NCBI GenBank assembly: GCA_011524675.1
Contig: WTJX01000408.1
Coordinates: forward strand, 1 to 9,844
DNA from: Cytophagales bacterium
Lineage (GTDB): Bacteria; Bacteroidota; Bacteroidia; Cytophagales; JAAEPT01
Direction of reading: 5' to 3'
DNA length: 9,844 nucleotides
In this document: piece after piece, positions 6,819 through 9,844 of the stretch
Layout: the number at the start of each line of letters is the position of its first letter
Numbering within the stretch: position 1 is the first letter of the stretch
The notes under the pieces: generated by a model
The model's input: only the letters and a program-made list of their open reading frames with translations
What the model was told of the DNA's origin: nothing
Databases searched by the model: none
Made by a program: the position numbers and the translations under genes

Positions 6819-9392
6819 TTAAAACTTTACTTCAATGTTAGTACCGTTGAATACAATGCTTTTGCTCGCTTGCTTTTCATTATCTCCTATTAACTGAATA
6901 ATAAACGTTTGAGGATATTCCTTTAGTTTAGTGTATTGATCTTTCAACGTTTCAATTTTCAAACTACGATTTTTATTGAAATAAGAAAATTTAATTTCTG
7001 TATATACTCCCTTTTTATAGTCATTTGTTTTGCTATCGTCTAAATATAAATTGAATGTTCCATTGTTTCCAGCGTACACCTTGATCGTTAATGGTTCTTT
7101 AGTCTCTTGATTGGCATATTGGATTTTTTCTCCCCATGGAATTATAGCCCCTGCTTTCACAAATAATGGCACTTCATCTAAAGGTGCTTGGATACTTATT
7201 TTTTTCTCACCTTGGTATAAAGCGTTAGTCCAATAGTGATACCAAATGCCTTCGGGTAGATATACTTGTCTCTCTCTTGCTTTGTATTCGACGATGGGGT
7301 TTACTAAAAAGGATTCCCCAAAGTAAAATTGGTCTTTGATCTCCCATGTGTTTTTGTCTTGTGGGTGATGATAGGCAAGAGGACTCATGAGTAACTTTCC
7401 TTTTGACGATACTTTTCTTGCTTCAGAATAAATATAGGGTAGCAATTGATAACGTAGGTTGATGTATTTTTTTGCAGTACTTTCAAACGCTTCATCATAA
7501 TTCCATATTTCTGTATTGGATTTGTAGCCATGAATTCTAAACAGAGGATTAAACGCTCCAAACTGAAACCAACGTGTAAGTAGTTCTATATACTCTGGAT
7601 TGCTGTATTGGTCTTTGTAAACGGGATTTAAGGAACGTCTATCTCTAAAAAAGCCACCGATATCCGTTGTCCAATAAGGTATTCCTGCCATCATAAAGTT
7701 GAGTCCTGCGGGTATTTGCTCACTAAACTGTTCCCACGTACCAGAAATATCTCCTGACCATGAAGCCGCACCAAAGCGTTGTTGACCTGCAAAGGCAGAA
7801 CGTGTGAGGTTAAAGATTCTTTCGTTTGGATATTCTTTTTGTTTTCCTTCGTATACTGCTTTGTTTACTACCAAAGAGTAAATATTAGTTACCTCTTCAA
7901 AGTTACCGACATATGTTTTCGCCTTATCTTTAGGCTTTGTTTCTGGCTCTGTACCGTCTAGCCATATATAATCTACGCCGATGTGAAACATGGAATCGCT
8001 CAGCATCTGATAAAAACTTTTTCCTACTTCTTCGTTATAAAAATCTAAGTTAGGGTTACCAAGTGTTTTTCCATCAAAATGGTATTGTTTGTATAAAGCA
8101 TTATTTTTTACGTAAGGCCATACAGAAACCATTAGATTAAGGTTGAGGGTTTTTAGTTCGTCTACCATTGCTTTTGGATTAGGGTATTTAGCCCTGTCCC
8201 ACTGAGGTCCTTTTGTGTTTTTTGGCCAGTAAAACCAGTCTTGTACTATGTTGTCAACAGGTATTTTTCTCTTACGATACTCATTTGCAAAATTGAGTAG
8301 CTCATTTTGGTTGTTATACCTTTCTCTGCATTGCCAAAAACCAAAAACTGATTTTTCAAACATTGGAGCTTTCCCTGTTAGTTCTTGGTAATGGGCTATT
8401 ACATGCTCAGGTGTTTCACCGTATACGAAATAATAATTCACTTCATGTCCATGCCTACTGCTAAAGGTAGATTTATTAAAACTAGGTTTCAGATAACGTA
8501 ACTTTCCTTTATAAGGAGAAGCACTATTTTGGAACAAAATAGTATATGTTTTCCCTGCTTCTAAATATTTCTTACCATTGAAGTTGTCTGGAATCCATGG
8601 AGTAGTATAGTTGATAATAACATCTTCATCAATGCTTACTTTGACGTGTCCTCGCATTCTATTGATGCTATGTTGATTGATTTCATCAACAAAAAAGCTG
8701 TAAACGCCACTTTCTTTGGGCTTGAACTTCACTTCTCTTATATTATTTTTTTCGTCAATAGTATTCGAAAAGCTTAATTCATCTGCAGGGTAGTTAAAAT
8801 CTGTAATACTGTAATTATGCCAGTAAATGCCGTATTGGTTGGTAGATACTAGAAAAGGAATTGCGATTTCTTGGTTGTATTGCTGTAAGCGCACGGCTAC
8901 ATTTTTCCAGTTCATTGTTCCGCTTTGATATTGTCCTAAACCATACAATGCCTCGTTGCCACATTCAAACGATTGCGACACTGCATATTTCTTTAAATGA
9001 GGAGCTTCACTAGCGGTTTCTTTGAGTAGCTGTTTTTCTTTATTGTCTACAAATTGTATCACCCCTTCTTGATTCATTTTTAGTGTGATATTAGCTGTTT
9101 TGACTTGAAGTACACCTTTCTTTTCAGTGACTTTGTATTTAGTATCCTGTGTTTCTAGTATAGCAACATAGTTGGGAATGGTGTTTTCTTTCGCATCATT
9201 TTTTCTTTTTACAATATGAATGATGTTGTCATTCATCACTTCTATTTTAGTGTGCCTGTCTCCATGATTTACAATTATTTGGTTTTTCTCTTGATTTAGC
9301 TTGTAATCAAAGTCCTTACCTAAAGAAAAACTCTTCATTATAGCTCCAATACATATTAAAAATAGGAGTAGTGATTTTTTTATCATGTTCAT
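6819..9392 (-). CDS. Secreted GH31 family glycosidase with PA14-like insert, probable alpha-xylosidase
   Basis: This 857-residue retaining glycosidase probably removes alpha-xylosyl (or alpha-glucosyl) residues from oligosaccharides in the periplasm. Residues from the chosen start: signal peptide about 1-23 (KKSLLLFLICIGAIM; the Cys is not in a lipobox); N-terminal galactose-mutarotase-like domain about 30-225; PA14-like insert about 227-302 (SGVYSFF, LEAGKTYTILF); catalytic barrel about 345-680; C-terminal beta domains with a DUF5110-like end about 760-835. The family signature YIWLDGTEPE puts the nucleophile at Asp479, and SWSGDISGTW puts the acid/base at Asp548. GFWQCRERYNNQNELL, PYWTTDIGGFF and RWFQFGAFNPLFRIHG match PA14-containing GH31 alpha-xylosidases such as CjXyl31A and BoGH31A (established family knowledge). 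The ATG at 9392 is preferred to 9404 (MYTI added) because it gives the tighter signal peptide; 9386 is also possible. There is no T9SS tail. It follows the GH95 gene by 132 bases and may share its operon. An alpha-glucosidase activity is not excluded. Confidence 0.92.
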   Translation of the reverse strand: MNMIKKSLLLFLICIGAIMKSFSLGKDFDYKLNQEKNQIIVNHGDRHTKIEVMNDNIIHIVKRKNDAKENTIPNYVAILETQDTKYKVTEKKGVLQVKTANITLKMNQEGVIQFVDNKEKQLLKETASEAPHLKKYAVSQSFECGNEALYGLGQYQSGTMNWKNVAVRLQQYNQEIAIPFLVSTNQYGIYWHNYSITDFNYPADELSFSNTIDEKNNIREVKFKPKESGVYSFFVDEINQHSINRMRGHVKVSIDEDVIINYTTPWIPDNFNGKKYLEAGKTYTILFQNSASPYKGKLRYLKPSFNKSTFSSRHGHEVNYYFVYGETPEHVIAHYQELTGKAPMFEKSVFGFWQCRERYNNQNELLNFANEYRKRKIPVDNIVQDWFYWPKNTKGPQWDRAKYPNPKAMVDELKTLNLNLMVSVWPYVKNNALYKQYHFDGKTLGNPNLDFYNEEVGKSFYQMLSDSMFHIGVDYIWLDGTEPETKPKDKAKTYVGNFEEVTNIYSLVVNKAVYEGKQKEYPNERIFNLTRSAFAGQQRFGAASWSGDISGTWEQFSEQIPAGLNFMMAGIPYWTTDIGGFFRDRRSLNPVYKDQYSNPEYIELLTRWFQFGAFNPLFRIHGYKSNTEIWNYDEAFESTAKKYINLRYQLLPYIYSEARKVSSKGKLLMSPLAYHHPQDKNTWEIKDQFYFGESFLVNPIVEYKARERQVYLPEGIWYHYWTNALYQGEKKISIQAPLDEVPLFVKAGAIIPWGEKIQYANQETKEPLTIKVYAGNNGTFNLYLDDSKTNDYKKGVYTEIKFSYFNKNRSLKIETLKDQYTKLKEYPQTFIIQLIGDNEKQASKSIVFNGTNIEVKF

Positions 9393-9429
9393 GATGGTGT
9401 ACATTTATAGTTGTTGTAATTGTTTTATG

Positions 9430-9445
9430 TTTGAGAGGTCTCAAA
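9430..9445. repeat. Small palindrome upstream of the GH31 gene
   Basis: TTTGAGA (9430-9436) and TCTCAAA (9439-9445) are perfect seven-base inverted repeats around GG. The near-perfect dyad, about 38 bases before the GH31 start codon, has the size of a transcription-factor operator. It also directly abuts the larger hairpin at 9445-9478. No factor can be named. Confidence 0.35.
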
Positions 9446-9478
9446 CGCTAAAAATAGATCAATATCTATTTTTAGCGT
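9445..9478. terminator. Intergenic hairpin between GH95 and GH31 genes
   Basis: The arms 9445-9459 and 9464-9478 are perfect 15-base reverse complements (ACGCTAAAAATAGAT / ATCTATTTTTAGCGT) around a four-base loop. The hairpin begins 47 bases after the GH95 stop codon. On the minus strand it is not followed by a proper T-run (GTTTGAGACC follows), so it is more likely a partial terminator, processing site or mRNA-stabilising stem than a full stop. Read-through into GH31 is likely. Confidence 0.55.
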
Positions 9479-9524
9479 AAATTTGTTCTTCTATGAGACA
9501 AAAGGACGATAAATTTTATTTCGC

Positions 9525-9844
9525 TTAGTTAAAGTCTGTAGCAGTAAACTCAAGTGTTTTACCTTTTTTCGTCTTTTTGGTTATTGTTTTGCCTTTATAC
9601 CTGAGGGTTAAAGTATTACCTAGTAGAGATTTTACTTTTAACTTCTCTAGAGTGTTATTTTTCCATTGAATATCAAACTCAAATCCGCCTCTTCCTTTTA
9701 TTCCACTTATTGAGCCTTGACTAAGCTTTTGAGGTAGTGCAGGCAAAATATCTTGAAAGTAGATTCCTTTATTATCTCTTAAATGTGACTGTAATAACAT
9801 TTCTGTGATTCCAGAGGTAGCTCCGAAGTTACCGTCTATTTGAA
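9525..9844 (-). CDS. GH95 family alpha-L-fucosidase-like enzyme, C-terminal part (cut by window edge)
   Basis: Only the last 105 residues are present. The frame stays open to the right edge, so the gene continues outside. The visible part begins QIDGNFGATSGITEMLLQSH, a hallmark of GH95, which contains inverting alpha-1,2-L-fucosidases and also alpha-L-galactosidases. The Asp in QIDGNFG probably corresponds to the catalytic-site Asp of Bifidobacterium AfcA; that mapping is from memory. LPALPQKLSQGSISGIKGRG followed by GFEFDIQW is the family's C-terminal beta domain, ending KTLEFTATDFN. The ATG at 9800 lies inside this motif and is not the start. The enzyme probably acts in the periplasm or on the outer surface, but the N-terminal signal is not visible. 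Placement just upstream of GH31 suggests joint side-chain trimming of a fucosylated glycan such as xyloglucan. Confidence 0.88.
   Translation of the reverse strand, partial: QIDGNFGATSGITEMLLQSHLRDNKGIYFQDILPALPQKLSQGSISGIKGRGGFEFDIQWKNNTLEKLKVKSLLGNTLTLRYKGKTITKKTKKGKTLEFTATDFN

Noticed and set aside
7779..7961. 60-codon open frame on the plus strand
   Set aside because: It lies opposite the GH31 catalytic domain. It is a shadow of conserved coding sequence.
9339..9392. Lipoprotein signal in the GH31 protein (Cys in FLICIG)
   Set aside because: The residue before Cys is Ile, not Gly/Ala/Ser, and the hydrophobic stretch continues past it, so a standard signal peptide fits better.

Overview
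The window is AT-rich. It carries two complete genes and one gene cut by the right edge, all read right to left (minus strand). The organism is very probably a Bacteroidota, most likely a gliding or marine Cytophagales/Flavobacteriia-type polysaccharide degrader. The reasons are two C-terminal type IX secretion (T9SS) sorting sequences (one intact, one decayed), a lack of Shine-Dalgarno sites, a TAnnTTTG-type promoter box, and a GH95/GH31 glycoside hydrolase pair. I cannot name the species.

Layout from right to left, the direction of transcription. At 9525-9844 is the C-terminal end of a GH95 family alpha-L-fucosidase-like enzyme, cut by the window edge. After a 132-base gap with two adjacent palindromes comes a complete secreted GH31 glycosidase (6819-9392) with a PA14-like insertion, most like bacterial alpha-xylosidases. 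Directly behind it, at 6557-6795, is a stretch of decayed coding sequence. It includes a readable but frameshifted T9SS sorting domain and ends 53 bases before a strong rho-independent terminator (6466-6504). Next is an AT-rich leader of about 440 bases, then a 1702-residue secreted modular protein (887-5995). This has a signal peptide, a discoidin/F-type-lectin-like N-terminal domain, three copies of a two-Ig-plus-novel-module unit, a long beta-rich stalk and an intact T9SS sorting domain. The left 886 bases are non-coding and hold palindromes and repeat-like elements, including a 113-base imperfect hairpin.

How the genes may work together: GH95 plus GH31 is the pair needed to take fucose and xylose off fucosylated xyloglucan side chains, so the right half is probably the edge of a polysaccharide utilisation locus. 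No SusC/SusD pair, regulator or endoglucanase is visible, so the substrate is an inference. The big T9SS protein has its own leader and a terminator lies between it and the GH31 gene, so it is probably a separate transcription unit. It may be a cell-surface or secreted carbohydrate-binding or adhesion protein. I see no defence system, CRISPR array, tRNA, rRNA or intact insertion sequence.
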